A stretch of 64,000 bases of DNA from Pseudorhodobacter sp. E13 (GTDB lineage: Bacteria > Pseudomonadota > Alphaproteobacteria > Rhodobacterales > Rhodobacteraceae): contig NZ_RPEN01000151.1 of the NCBI RefSeq assembly GCF_003991405.1, positions 62,001-126,000 on the forward strand, written 5' to 3'. The position numbers and the translations under genes were made by a program. Shown one piece after another: positions 33,707-42,084 of this stretch (position 1 is its first letter; each line of letters starts with the position of its first letter). The notes under the pieces were generated by a model that did no database searches, had not been told where the DNA came from, and was given only the letters and a program-made list of their open reading frames with translations.

Positions 33707-34897
33707 ATGAATATGGCCGAAACTATCCAACAAAAAGCCGCCGCCACCTTGGCCGAAGTTGAACGTGTTACCGCTGTCGTGCTGCCCGAACCGGGGCGCG
33801 AGTTGATCACGCTGGAGGCAGCCCCCGCCCCCCAAGCCGCCGAAATCCAGAAACGGATGGCGGAAATTGATATGGGCAATACGCAATCCATCATCTCTTT
33901 CGGGTCTTCGGCGCAGGCGGAATTGCAGGTCATCAGCCAGGAAATGCTTGCCGATGTGAAGAACAAGGATGTCGGCCCGGCGGGTGACAGCCTGCGCTCC
34001 ATGGTCAGCACCATTCGCGGCTTTTCGGTTTCGGAACTCGATGTGCGGCGCAAGCGGACATGGTGGGAAAAATTGCTGGGCCGCGCAGCACCCTTTGCCA
34101 ATTTCGTCGCCCGGTTCGAGGATGTTCAAGGCCAGATCGACAAGATCACCGAAACCCTGCTGGGCCATGAGCACGCGCTTTTGAAGGATATCAAATCGCT
34201 GGATATCCTCTATGATAAAACGCTCAGCTTTTATGATGAACTGGCGCTTTACATCGCGGCGGGTGAGGCCAAGCTGAAAGACCTCGACGCCACCGACATT
34301 CCGGCTAAAGAAGCCGAGGTGAAGGCCGCAGCCGAAGAAAAGCAAGTGATGAAAGCGCAGGAATTGCGCGATCTGCGCGCCGCCCGCGACGATCTGGAAC
34401 GCCGGGTGCATGACCTGAAGCTGACGCGCCAAGTGACCATGCAATCCTTGCCCTCCATCCGCCTTGTGCAGGAAAATGACAAGTCGCTGGTGACCAAGAT
34501 CAACTCCACCCTCGTCAACACCGTGCCGCTGTGGGAAACCCAACTGGCCCAAGCCGTGACGATCCAGCGGTCGCGTGAGGCGGCGGAAAGCATCCGCGCG
34601 GCGAATGACCTGACGAATGAATTGCTGACATCGAATGCCGAAAACCTGCAAGCCACCAACCGGATCGTGCGCACCGAAATGGAACGCGGTGTGTTTGATA
34701 TCGAGGCAGTGAAAAAGGCCAATGCCACGCTGATCGCCACGATCAACGAAAGCCTTGCGATTGCCGATGAAGGCAAGGCCAAACGTGCCGCCGCCGAAGA
34801 AGAACTGGTCAAGATGGAACATGAATTGCGCGACACGCTGGCCTCGGCCCGTGCGCGCAAGGATGGTCTGGGCGATACTGTCGGCGTCAAAGCCTGA
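33707..34897 (+). CDS. TelA/KlaA-like toxic anion resistance family protein
   Basis: The 396-residue protein is almost all helical. TelA-family landmarks are FGSSAQAELQVISQEML, WWEKLLGR, DKITETLLGHEHALLKDIKSLDILYDKT and SLPSIRLVQENDKSLVTKIN, with a C-terminal coiled-coil region rich in Glu, Lys and Ala. The family was first tied to tellurite resistance on plasmids and is widespread as a chromosomal membrane-stress partner of XpaC. The start at 33707 is chosen; GTG at 33701 and ATG at 33713 are alternatives. Its position after XpaC-like and before SPFH and zinc-ribbon genes points to a membrane complex. Confidence 0.88.
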   Translation: MNMAETIQQKAAATLAEVERVTAVVLPEPGRELITLEAAPAPQAAEIQKRMAEIDMGNTQSIISFGSSAQAELQVISQEMLADVKNKDVGPAGDSLRSMVSTIRGFSVSELDVRRKRTWWEKLLGRAAPFANFVARFEDVQGQIDKITETLLGHEHALLKDIKSLDILYDKTLSFYDELALYIAAGEAKLKDLDATDIPAKEAEVKAAAEEKQVMKAQELRDLRAARDDLERRVHDLKLTRQVTMQSLPSIRLVQENDKSLVTKINSTLVNTVPLWETQLAQAVTIQRSREAAESIRAANDLTNELLTSNAENLQATNRIVRTEMERGVFDIEAVKKANATLIATINESLAIADEGKAKRAAAEEELVKMEHELRDTLASARARKDGLGDTVGVKA

Positions 34898-34920
34898 ACC
34901 GAAAGGGAATATCCGCCATC

Positions 34921-35886
34921 ATGGCAACCCTGCGCAGCCTTGCGAAAACCTTGAAAGGGGCGGCCCTCCCGGTCGCCTCTGCCGCCTTTCTGGCGGGCTG
35001 TGTCACCGCGCCCGCCGTTGTGGGCCGCGCCACCCAGCCGCCGCCGCCCCGGATCGAACAGCCGAAAGTGGCCCCCCCCTCGCCCGCCAGCATGGCGTTG
35101 CGCACCTATTACGCAGGCGTGCAGGCGGAACTCTTGTCGCGCGGCTTGATGCGCACCGACACCGGGGCCAAGGATGCGCCCTTCTCGGCTTGGATGCTTT
35201 CGGCCAATTTCACCCGCATCGCGTTTTTTGATGAGTTTGACAGCTCCTCCGGCACGCTCGTCGCGCGCGAAACCGAAAAGCGCCTGCGCCGCTGGGGCAA
35301 ACCCGTGCGCGTGGGCCTTGCCTTTGGCAATTCGGTCCCGCAGTCCAAACGCGGCACGGAAACGGCGCGGGTGCGGTCGTTTCTGGCGCGTCTGTCGCGG
35401 ATCACCGGGCACCCGATCCAATTGGTCGACAGCAACATCAATTTCCACCTGCAAATCCTTAGCACGGATGAGCTAAAGTCCATCGGCCCCACCGTGCGCC
35501 GCGCAGACCCCGGCATCGGCGAGGCGGAACTGCGGTCGATCATCAACATGCCGGAAAGCACCTATTGTCAGGTGACCTATTCGTTGAACGAAGGCAGCAA
35601 CCTGATCGAACGCGCCTTTGCCGTGATCCGCGCCGAACATCCCGATCTGTTGCACTTGTCTTGTCTGCACGAAGAGATTGCCCAAGGCCTTGGCCTGCCC
35701 AATGACAGCCCCGCCGCGCGGCCTTCGATCTTTAACGACGATCAGGAATTTGCCACCCTCACCCCGATGGATGAGCTGATGCTGCGCATGCTTTACGACA
35801 AGCGTTTGCAGCCCGGCATGACCGCCGCCGAAGCCCGCCCCATCATCGACCAACTCGCCGAAGATCTCGTCGGCGGTGACAGCTAG
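34921..35886 (+). CDS. DUF2927 lipoprotein with HEExxxG protease-like motif
   Basis: The 321-residue protein has a lipoprotein signal (AAFLAGC, lipid on Cys27), a Pro-rich linker, and a DUF2927 domain ending in LSCLHEEIAQGLGLPNDSP. The H250-E-E-I-A-Q-G-L-G-L segment looks like a zinc metalloprotease helix with an unusual HEExxxG pattern. No enzymatic activity is established for the family. Being in the periplasm, it may act on or guard the membrane complex encoded by its neighbours. It follows the TelA-like gene by 23 bases and precedes the SPFH gene by 10 bases. Confidence 0.82.
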   Translation: MATLRSLAKTLKGAALPVASAAFLAGCVTAPAVVGRATQPPPPRIEQPKVAPPSPASMALRTYYAGVQAELLSRGLMRTDTGAKDAPFSAWMLSANFTRIAFFDEFDSSSGTLVARETEKRLRRWGKPVRVGLAFGNSVPQSKRGTETARVRSFLARLSRITGHPIQLVDSNINFHLQILSTDELKSIGPTVRRADPGIGEAELRSIINMPESTYCQVTYSLNEGSNLIERAFAVIRAEHPDLLHLSCLHEEIAQGLGLPNDSPAARPSIFNDDQEFATLTPMDELMLRMLYDKRLQPGMTAAEARPIIDQLAEDLVGGDS

Positions 35887-35896
35887 GAGCCAAGAC

Positions 35897-37009
35897 ATGG
35901 TTTTCGACTTCCTCAAAGGCCAATTCATCGACGTCATCCACTGGACCGATGACACCCGCGACACCATGGTCTGGCGCTTTGAACGGCAGGGCCACGAAAT
36001 CAAATACGGCGCCAAGCTGACCGTGCGCGAAGGCCAAGCGGCGGTGTTCGTGCATGAAGGCCAGATCGCCGATGTGTTTGGGCCGGGGCTTTACATGTTG
36101 GAAACCAACAACATGCCGATCATGACGGCGCTGCAACATTGGGACCACGGGTTCCAAAGCCCGTTTAAATCCGAGATTTATTTCATCAACACCACCCGCT
36201 TCAACGATCTGAAATGGGGCACCAAAAACCCGATCATGACGCGTGACCCGGAATTCGGCCCCGTGCGCCTGCGCGCATTTGGCACCTATTCCATGCGCGT
36301 CACCGATCCGGCCCGCTTCATGTCCGAAATCGTCGGCACGGACGGCGAATTCACTGCCGATGAAATCAGCTTCCAGATCCGCAACGTGATCTTGCAAGAG
36401 ATGAGCCGCGCGCTGGCGGCCTCAAACATTCCGGTGCTGGATATGGCGGCCAATACCGCCGATCTGGGCAAGCTGGTGGCCACCGCGATCAACCCGAAAA
36501 TCGCGGAATATGGGCTGTCGCTGCCCGAACTCTATATCGAAAACATCTCACTGCCCGAAGCGGTAGAGGCGGCATTGGACAAGCGCACCTCAATGGGGAT
36601 CGTGGGCGATCTGAACCGCTATATGCAATTCAACGCCGCCGAAGGCATGGCGCAAGCCAATTCGGCCGCTGGGGCCGCGATGGGCGCAGGCATGGGGGCA
36701 GGCATCGGCATGGGTATGGCGCAAAACATGGGGCCATGGGGGGCCGCCCCCGCCGCAGCAAGCGCGCCGCAAATGGCCCCACCCCCGCCGCCGCCCCCCG
36801 CACCCGAAAAGCTGTGGCATACCGCCAAGGATGGCGCGACCCATGGGCCGTTTTCGCGCAGCCACCTTGGCCGCATGATCACCGAAGGCGCATTCGCCCG
36901 CGAAACGTTGGTCTGGACCGCCGGGCAAGACGGCTGGAAACCCGCGGGCGAGATTGCCGAACTGGCGCAATTGTTCACCGTGGCCCCGCCACCGCCCCCC
37001 GGCGCCTGA
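35897..37009 (+). CDS. SPFH-domain protein with C-terminal GYF_2 domain (YdjI-like)
   Basis: The 370-residue protein has an N-terminal SPFH-type domain (VIHWTDDTRDTMVWRFERQG, EIYFINTTRFNDLKWGTKNP). An Ala/Gly/Met-rich linker follows (about 252-285), then a Pro-run, and a GYF_2 domain (KLWHTAKDGATHGPFSRSHL ... LVWTAGQDGWKPAGEI). Proteins of this kind, such as B. subtilis YdjI, scaffold PspA and zinc-ribbon partners at the membrane. No transmembrane span is seen, so membrane binding would be through the SPFH domain or partners. TAGGAG lies before the ATG. Confidence 0.85.
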   Translation: MVFDFLKGQFIDVIHWTDDTRDTMVWRFERQGHEIKYGAKLTVREGQAAVFVHEGQIADVFGPGLYMLETNNMPIMTALQHWDHGFQSPFKSEIYFINTTRFNDLKWGTKNPIMTRDPEFGPVRLRAFGTYSMRVTDPARFMSEIVGTDGEFTADEISFQIRNVILQEMSRALAASNIPVLDMAANTADLGKLVATAINPKIAEYGLSLPELYIENISLPEAVEAALDKRTSMGIVGDLNRYMQFNAAEGMAQANSAAGAAMGAGMGAGIGMGMAQNMGPWGAAPAAASAPQMAPPPPPPPAPEKLWHTAKDGATHGPFSRSHLGRMITEGAFARETLVWTAGQDGWKPAGEIAELAQLFTVAPPPPPGA

Positions 37010-37021
37010 CCGGGGGCCAAG

Positions 37022-38122
37022 GTGACAGACGACCAAACCCATCGCTGGCCCTGCGATAGCTGCGGGGCAGACCTGCGCTTTGCGCCGGGGCAGACGGAAC
37101 TCGTCTGCGACCATTGCGGCAATGTGCAGGCCATCCCCAAGGCGATGCGGGTCGAAACCTCCCGCGCGATGGGGGAACATGATCTTGCGCGCGGGTTGCG
37201 CGATGACCTGCCGCAAGCGGCGATGGAAACACCGCAAACCACGCCATGTCCGAATTGTGGTGCATTGGTCGAGTTTTCAGGCGCTGAACATGCGGCGCAA
37301 TGTCCGTTTTGTGCAACCCCGGTTGTCATCGGCACCGGCACCAACCGCCAGATCAAACCACAGGCGCTGGTGCCTTTCCAACTGGACGAACGCAGCGCCC
37401 GCGCCGCGATGGCGAAATGGCTGGGGCGGCTGTGGTTCGCGCCCAATGGCCTTGTGGAATACGCACGCAAAGGCCGCGCGCTGTCGGGCCTCTATGTTCC
37501 GCATTGGACCTTCGATGCCGCCACCCGCTCGGCCTATTCCGGGCAACGCGGGACCTATTACTATGAAACCCGCACCGTCATGGTAGAGGTAAACGGCAAA
37601 CGCCAGCAACGGCAGGAGCAGGTGCGCAAAACCCGCTGGCAATCAGTCTCGGGCCGCGTGGCCCGCGCCTTTGATGATGTGCTGGTGCTCGCCTCGCAAA
37701 GCCTGCCGCGCCACTATACCGAAGGGCTGCAACCCTGGGATATGACCGGGCTGACGCCGTATCGCCCCGACTACCTCGCAGGCTTCATCGCCGAGGGCTA
37801 TACCGTCAGCCTTGCCGATGGCAACGCGCTGGCGCATCAGAAAATGGCGCAGGTGATCGCCCAGGATGTCGCCCGCGATATCGGCGGCGATGAACAACGC
37901 ATAAGCCATATCGACACCGATTACAGCGCCGAGACGTTCAAACATATTTTGCTGCCCATCTGGATGGCGGCCTATAAATACAACGGCAAAACCTATCGTT
38001 TCGTGGTGAACGGCCAAACCGGCAAGGTGCAAGGCGAACGCCCTTATTCGGCGTGGAAGATCGCTTTTGCGGTGCTGGCCGCTGCTATCGTGATTGGCGC
38101 GGTGGTCTATTTCAACCAATAA
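37022..38122 (+). CDS. TFIIB-type zinc-ribbon membrane protein (YdjG-like)
   Basis: The 366-residue protein carries two zinc ribbons: Cys11/Cys14 with Cys29/Cys32, and Cys76/Cys79 with Cys94/Cys97. A beta-rich middle domain has IKPQALVPFQLDERSARAAM and SGLYVPHWTFDAATRSAYSG. A C-terminal membrane span (WKIAFAVLAAAIVIGAVVYF) anchors it. This resembles YdjG, the zinc-ribbon partner of YdjI and PspA in Bacillus. The start is GTG at 37022, twelve bases after the SPFH stop. It is the last gene of the cluster. Confidence 0.82.
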   Translation: MTDDQTHRWPCDSCGADLRFAPGQTELVCDHCGNVQAIPKAMRVETSRAMGEHDLARGLRDDLPQAAMETPQTTPCPNCGALVEFSGAEHAAQCPFCATPVVIGTGTNRQIKPQALVPFQLDERSARAAMAKWLGRLWFAPNGLVEYARKGRALSGLYVPHWTFDAATRSAYSGQRGTYYYETRTVMVEVNGKRQQRQEQVRKTRWQSVSGRVARAFDDVLVLASQSLPRHYTEGLQPWDMTGLTPYRPDYLAGFIAEGYTVSLADGNALAHQKMAQVIAQDVARDIGGDEQRISHIDTDYSAETFKHILLPIWMAAYKYNGKTYRFVVNGQTGKVQGERPYSAWKIAFAVLAAAIVIGAVVYFNQ

Positions 38123-38156
38123 TAACGCGAGCCATCACCCCCGGCCAAAGCCCGCC

Positions 38157-38549
38157 TCAAAACTCGGCGTCTGGGTGCCAGAAAAAGTGGTGAACGGCTT
38201 GCCAGTCATCCTTGTCTTGCTTGAACCATAGCGTCAGGTTCTGGTCTTTTGACAGCGACCATGTCACTTCGCGTATCTGCGGCGGGTGCGCCTTGATTGT
38301 GGCCGCGTCAAAGATGTTCAACAACTCCACCCGGAATTCATGGACGGTCATGCTCAACTCAAAGCGGTCTTCCTTGATCGGCGTTCCCAGCTTTGAAACC
38401 GCCGCTGCATAGTCCTTGCCAACAAGTTCTTCTGCAACCTGTTCTTCCGACATTTCAACATCTCCATTCTGGGCCATGGTCGCAATGGCAAAGCCAATCG
38501 CCAAGGCGACAGTTATTCCAAAAATCCAAAGGGGGCGTGCCCAGATCAT
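38157..38549 (-). CDS. Exported 130-residue protein paired with the zincin-like gene
   Basis: The 130-residue protein has a signal peptide or N-terminal anchor (PLWIFGITVALAIGFAIATM) and a small mixed domain with no family I recognise (EELVGKDYAAAVSKLGTPIK). It has no cysteine, hence no lipobox. Its ATG overlaps the stop of the zincin-like gene (ATGA), so the two are co-expressed. The base composition of both genes is clearly AT-richer than the flanks, which suggests joint acquisition. It may be an inhibitor or immunity partner of the protease; that is inference from gene pairing only. Confidence 0.72.
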   Translation of the reverse strand: MIWARPLWIFGITVALAIGFAIATMAQNGDVEMSEEQVAEELVGKDYAAAVSKLGTPIKEDRFELSMTVHEFRVELLNIFDAATIKAHPPQIREVTWSLSKDQNLTLWFKQDKDDWQAVHHFFWHPDAEF

Positions 38550-39223
38550 TTTACACTCTTAACGGCAAAGGTGGTGTCCGGGATCAATTTGTTCAATTCA
38601 CTCACCAAATAATCCGCGTGGCGTTTCTTGACTTGCATACCAGAGTGCATGATGGATTTCTTATGTGCCTTATAGGCGCTGCTGCTGGAATATTCGTCAC
38701 CATGGCCACCCTTAACTTTCGTTGTATTGCCAATAGCATGCCCGAATTCATGCGCAGCCCCAGACTGTTTTGCCCCGCCGCCAGCGCCTTTGTCGACCTC
38801 AACCGTGTCTTCTGTATCTAACGTCATCTCCATCGCGTTCCAATTCACGGAACTCACGCTGAAATCACCTTTCGGAACTTTGATGGCCTTGACCTTCCAA
38901 TGGGCACCACTGGTTTTCGGATTGACATCGAACATCACATCAAAGGTCTTTCCCTTGAAATACGTCGCAAACTCCGACTTGCCGGTCACCGTCAGAACAA
39001 ATTTTCCGTTCCATGCCTTACGGATCACTTTTTCCAGCGCTTGATGAAATTTCTTCTTTTCACCGCTGGTCCATTTGGTAGCACCGCCTTTGGTTGTGTA
39101 AGAATATTCCCAGTATTGCCGCACCCAAATAACTTGGGTCTTGCCGTTCACCTCAAAATCCATCCGTTTGGTTTTTTTGGAATACTCAAGTTTTGCCGGC
39201 GCTTTTGGTTTCGGGTCGGCCAT
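38546..39223 (-). CDS. Zincin-like metalloprotease, putative effector
   Basis: The 225-residue protein has no signal peptide. Its N-terminal two thirds are rich in Lys, Trp and Tyr (QVIWVRQYWEYSYTTKGGAT). The C-terminal part has HEFGHAIGN (His158, Glu159, His162), then GHGDEY (His174, Asp176), and a Met-turn-like SIMHSG at about 190-195. This is the pattern of metzincin-type zinc proteases. Lower GC than neighbours and pairing with an exported small protein suggest a transferred toxin-like protease. The ATG at 39223 has AAGGGG upstream. No named family is assigned. Confidence 0.72.
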   Translation of the reverse strand: MADPKPKAPAKLEYSKKTKRMDFEVNGKTQVIWVRQYWEYSYTTKGGATKWTSGEKKKFHQALEKVIRKAWNGKFVLTVTGKSEFATYFKGKTFDVMFDVNPKTSGAHWKVKAIKVPKGDFSVSSVNWNAMEMTLDTEDTVEVDKGAGGGAKQSGAAHEFGHAIGNTTKVKGGHGDEYSSSSAYKAHKKSIMHSGMQVKKRHADYLVSELNKLIPDTTFAVKSVK

Positions 39224-39602
39224 CAAAATGCCCCTTTGCTACACGAAAAACTGTAAAATCAAGACCCGAAATTGGATCAGGCCTGAAAGCCTTGAGGTTG
39301 TAATTCACCTGTTTTCCAAGGTTGCCCAGATGATTGCGTTTTTCAACCCAAAATGCAGCGCCCCTGTTGCGGTGACCTGAATGTGATCGGCCGCCATGTC
39401 GCCCGCCGCAGAACCTGCCGCGCGCGGCCTTTGAAGGGCAAAGATTGATATCTCCTAAACAAAAATGCAAAAATCACATAGTTTCAAAGCATTACCCAAC
39501 TCTCCGCGCGCGGAGAGTTGCGGAAAGGCGCAGCTTCTCCACAGCAAAGATTGACTCTCGCCCTGCCCCGCCTAAAAGGACGCCAACCGATAGGAGGCCC
39601 AG
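39224..39602. other. Gene-free interval before purC
   Basis: These 379 bases have no convincing gene. The half nearer the zincin islet is AT-richer and probably belongs to it. The interval holds a 12-base palindrome GCCGCGCGCGGC at 39417-39428, the 11-mer GCAAAGATTGA at 39439 and again at 39544, and a perfect 24-base palindrome at 39497-39520. AGGAGG at 39594-39599 is the purC ribosome binding site. Confidence 0.5.
39497..39520. promoter_or_regulatory. Perfect 24-base palindrome upstream of purC
   Basis: The half site CAACTCTCCGCG is followed at once by its exact complement, giving a perfect 24-base palindrome with no spacer, 83 bases before the purC start. No T-run follows, so it is not a terminator. 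It could be an operator for a purine-responsive regulator or an RNA stem. The match is seen directly; the role is inferred. Confidence 0.55.
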
Positions 39603-40559
39603 ATGACCGACCTGAACCGCACCCTCGATCACGCCCGCATCCCTGAGCTTCCGAACCCCTATTTCGGCAAGGTCCGCGATTGCTATGACCTGCCGGATGA
39701 TCGCCGTATCCTGATCTCCTCGGATCGGATTTCGGCCTTTGATCGCATCCTCGCCGCGATCCCCTACAAGGGCCAGGTGCTGACCCAGACCGCGCGTTAC
39801 TGGTTCGATCACACCGCCGATATCTGCCCCAATCATGTGTTGGAATACCCCGACCCGAATGTCGTGATCGGCAAGAAACTAACCATCCTGCCGGTGGAAA
39901 TCGTCGTGCGGGGCTATTTGGCAGGCAGCACCGGAACCTCTATCCTGACTCTGTATAAAAAGGGCCAACGGCAGATGTATGGCCACAGCCTGCCCGATGG
40001 GTTGCGCGACAATCAGGCCTTGCCGCAGCCGATCATCACACCCACCTCCAAGGCCTTTGACGGCGGCCATGATGAGCCGCTGACCGCCGCCGAGATCATC
40101 AGCCAAGGTTTGCTGACCCAAGCGCAATGGGACCGCGTCTCATCCGTCGCCTTGTCCCTGTTTGCCCGTGGGCAACAGATGGCCGCCAAGCGTGGGCTGA
40201 TCCTTGTGGATACGAAATATGAATTCGGCACCGATGCCGAAGGCACCATCTTGCTGGCCGATGAAATCCATACCCCCGACAGCTCTCGCTACTGGCTGGC
40301 CGATGGCTATGCCGAAGCACTGGAAAACGGCACCCGCCCGCCCTCCTTTGACAAGGATGTCATCCGGTCCTGGGTGGTCGCGCGCTGCGACCCCTATCAC
40401 GATCCGATCCCCGAAATCCCGGCGGAGATGATCGCAGCCACCGCCCAGGTCTATATTGACGCCTATGAGGCGATCACCGGCGAAACCTTTGTCCCCGATA
40501 CCAGCGGGGCCACCGTGCTGGACCGGGTGCGCGGCAATTTGCGGCGGTTTTTCGCCTGA
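39603..40559 (+). CDS. purC: Phosphoribosylaminoimidazole-succinocarboxamide (SAICAR) synthase
   Basis: The 318-residue protein joins aspartate to CAIR in de novo purine synthesis. Family motifs are [26 protein letters not shown] at the start, [29 protein letters not shown] and [15 protein letters not shown]. The length is that of the longer, eukaryote-like form found in some Alphaproteobacteria. AGGAGG precedes the ATG. It stands alone, behind a gene-free interval with a perfect palindrome. Confidence 0.95.
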   Translation: MTDLNRTLDHARIPELPNPYFGKVRDCYDLPDDRRILISSDRISAFDRILAAIPYKGQVLTQTARYWFDHTADICPNHVLEYPDPNVVIGKKLTILPVEIVVRGYLAGSTGTSILTLYKKGQRQMYGHSLPDGLRDNQALPQPIITPTSKAFDGGHDEPLTAAEIISQGLLTQAQWDRVSSVALSLFARGQQMAAKRGLILVDTKYEFGTDAEGTILLADEIHTPDSSRYWLADGYAEALENGTRPPSFDKDVIRSWVVARCDPYHDPIPEIPAEMIAATAQVYIDAYEAITGETFVPDTSGATVLDRVRGNLRRFFA

Positions 40560-40630
40560 CCCGCAATCATGTTTGCGCTAACAGGCGGAACGCCCTATGA
40601 TTGCGCAAACCTTCAAACAGGAATGTTCCG

Positions 40631-41551
40631 ATGATCCTTTGTTGCGGCGAAGCCCTGATCGACATGTTGCCACGCCAGACCACGGCGGATGAGGCCGCCT
40701 TTGCCCCCTATCCCGGTGGCGCTGTGTTCAACACGGCCATCGCGCTTGGCCGTCTGGGGGCGGCATCGGGGTTCTTCTCGGGCCTGTCCAATGACCTGTT
40801 CGGCGAGATGCTGACCGACAGCCTGACCGCCTCTGGCGTCGATACCAGCCTTGCCGCGCGCTCAGACCGGCCCACAACGCTGGCCTTTGTCAAGCTGGTG
40901 AACGGACAGGCGAGCTATGCGTTCTATGATGAGAACACCGCCGGGCGGCTGTTGTCGGTGGCTGATCTGCCGGTGCTGCCGGATGCGGTGACAACGCTGT
41001 TCTTTGGCGGCATCTCGTTGGTCAATGACCCCGCTGCCGGGGCCTATGCCGCCTTGCAGGCCCGCGAATCTGCCGCGCGCGTCACCATGATCGACCCGAA
41101 TATCCGCCCCAGCTTCATCAAGGATGAAGCGGCCTATCGCGCCCGGATCAACGGAATGTTGGCCCAAGCCGATATCGTGAAACTCAGCGACGAAGACCTG
41201 CATTGGCTGGAAGGCCCCGGTGATCTGGTCGAGGTGGGGCGCAAGCTGCTGGCCCGCGGGCCCAAGGTGCTGTTCCTGACCGAGGGGGCCGCAGGCGCAC
41301 GGGCGCTGACCGCCACGCAAAACCGCTTTGTCGCCGCAACCAAGGTCACGGTGGCCGATACGGTGGGCGCAGGCGATACGTTCAACGCAGGCGCTTTGGC
41401 GGCGCTGGAAACGGCGGGCGCACTAACCAAAGCGGCGCTGGCCAATCTGCCGGATGCCACGCTCGATGCCGCCCTCAGCCTTGGCACGCGCGCAGCGGCT
41501 GTCACTGTCTCGCGCCCCGGTGCCAACCCGCCTTGGGCCAAGGAACTATGA
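40631..41551 (+). CDS. PfkB-family carbohydrate kinase (fructokinase-like)
   Basis: The 306-residue protein begins [14 protein letters not shown] and has [20 protein letters not shown], the sugar-binding region, and the C-terminal [17 protein letters not shown] with the catalytic Asp and anion hole. These are the two PfkB signatures. Fructose is the usual substrate for this subgroup; other sugars cannot be excluded. AGGAA lies eight bases before the ATG. The stop overlaps dtd as ATGA. Confidence 0.9.
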   Translation: MILCCGEALIDMLPRQTTADEAAFAPYPGGAVFNTAIALGRLGAASGFFSGLSNDLFGEMLTDSLTASGVDTSLAARSDRPTTLAFVKLVNGQASYAFYDENTAGRLLSVADLPVLPDAVTTLFFGGISLVNDPAAGAYAALQARESAARVTMIDPNIRPSFIKDEAAYRARINGMLAQADIVKLSDEDLHWLEGPGDLVEVGRKLLARGPKVLFLTEGAAGARALTATQNRFVAATKVTVADTVGAGDTFNAGALAALETAGALTKAALANLPDATLDAALSLGTRAAAVTVSRPGANPPWAKEL

Positions 41552-41991
41552 GGGCGCTACTGCAACGGGTGCACCACGCCTCTGTCGCGGTCAAAGGGGA
41601 AACCATCGGTGAAATCGGCCCCGGCCTGCTGATCCTGATCTGTGCAATGCAAGGCGATACCGAGGCCGAGGCCGACCAGCTTGCCGCGAAAATCGCCAAG
41701 CTGCGCATCTTCAAGGATGATGCCGACAAGATGAACCTGTCGCTCAAAGATACCGGCGGCGGCGCGCTGATTGTCAGCCAGTTCACATTGGCCGCCGATA
41801 CATCGCGCGGCAACCGCCCCGGCTTTTCCCCCGCCGCCGCCCCCGAAGACGGGCGCCGCCTTTATGAGTATTTCTCCAAGGCCGTCGCCGCCCAAGGCAT
41901 CCCGGTTGCCAATGGCTCATTCGGCGCGGATATGGATATCAGCCTGACCAATGCGGGGCCTGTGACCATCTGGCTGGATACGGCTAGCTGA
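41548..41991 (+). CDS. dtd: D-aminoacyl-tRNA deacylase
   Basis: The 147-residue protein removes D-amino acids mischarged onto tRNA. It begins [15 protein letters not shown], has the active-site motif [17 protein letters not shown] with the Ser/Gln and Thr residues, and the cross-subunit motif [11 protein letters not shown] near the end. Length and motifs fit the family exactly. It is coupled to the kinase gene by ATGA. A repeat copy separates it from the convergent acyl-CoA synthetase gene. Confidence 0.95.
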   Translation: MRALLQRVHHASVAVKGETIGEIGPGLLILICAMQGDTEAEADQLAAKIAKLRIFKDDADKMNLSLKDTGGGALIVSQFTLAADTSRGNRPGFSPAAAPEDGRRLYEYFSKAVAAQGIPVANGSFGADMDISLTNAGPVTIWLDTAS

Positions 41992-41996
41992 CGCTA

Positions 41997-42066
41997 CTTT
42001 CTTTTCGGCAAAAATATCCTCGGGGGGAATTTTCCGTAAGGAAAAGGGGGGCAGACAGCCCCCCTC
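41997..42066 (-). repeat. GC-hairpin/TATTT-tail repeat, copy 7
   Basis: On the minus strand it reads GGGGCTGTCTGCCCCCC, a spacer with CTTTTCCTTACGGAAAA, then CCCCCCGAGGATATTTTTGC CGAAAAGAAAG. It fills the convergent gap between dtd and the acyl-CoA synthetase gene. Confidence 0.9.
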
Positions 42067-42084
42067 CCCGCTTCAGCAATAGCC

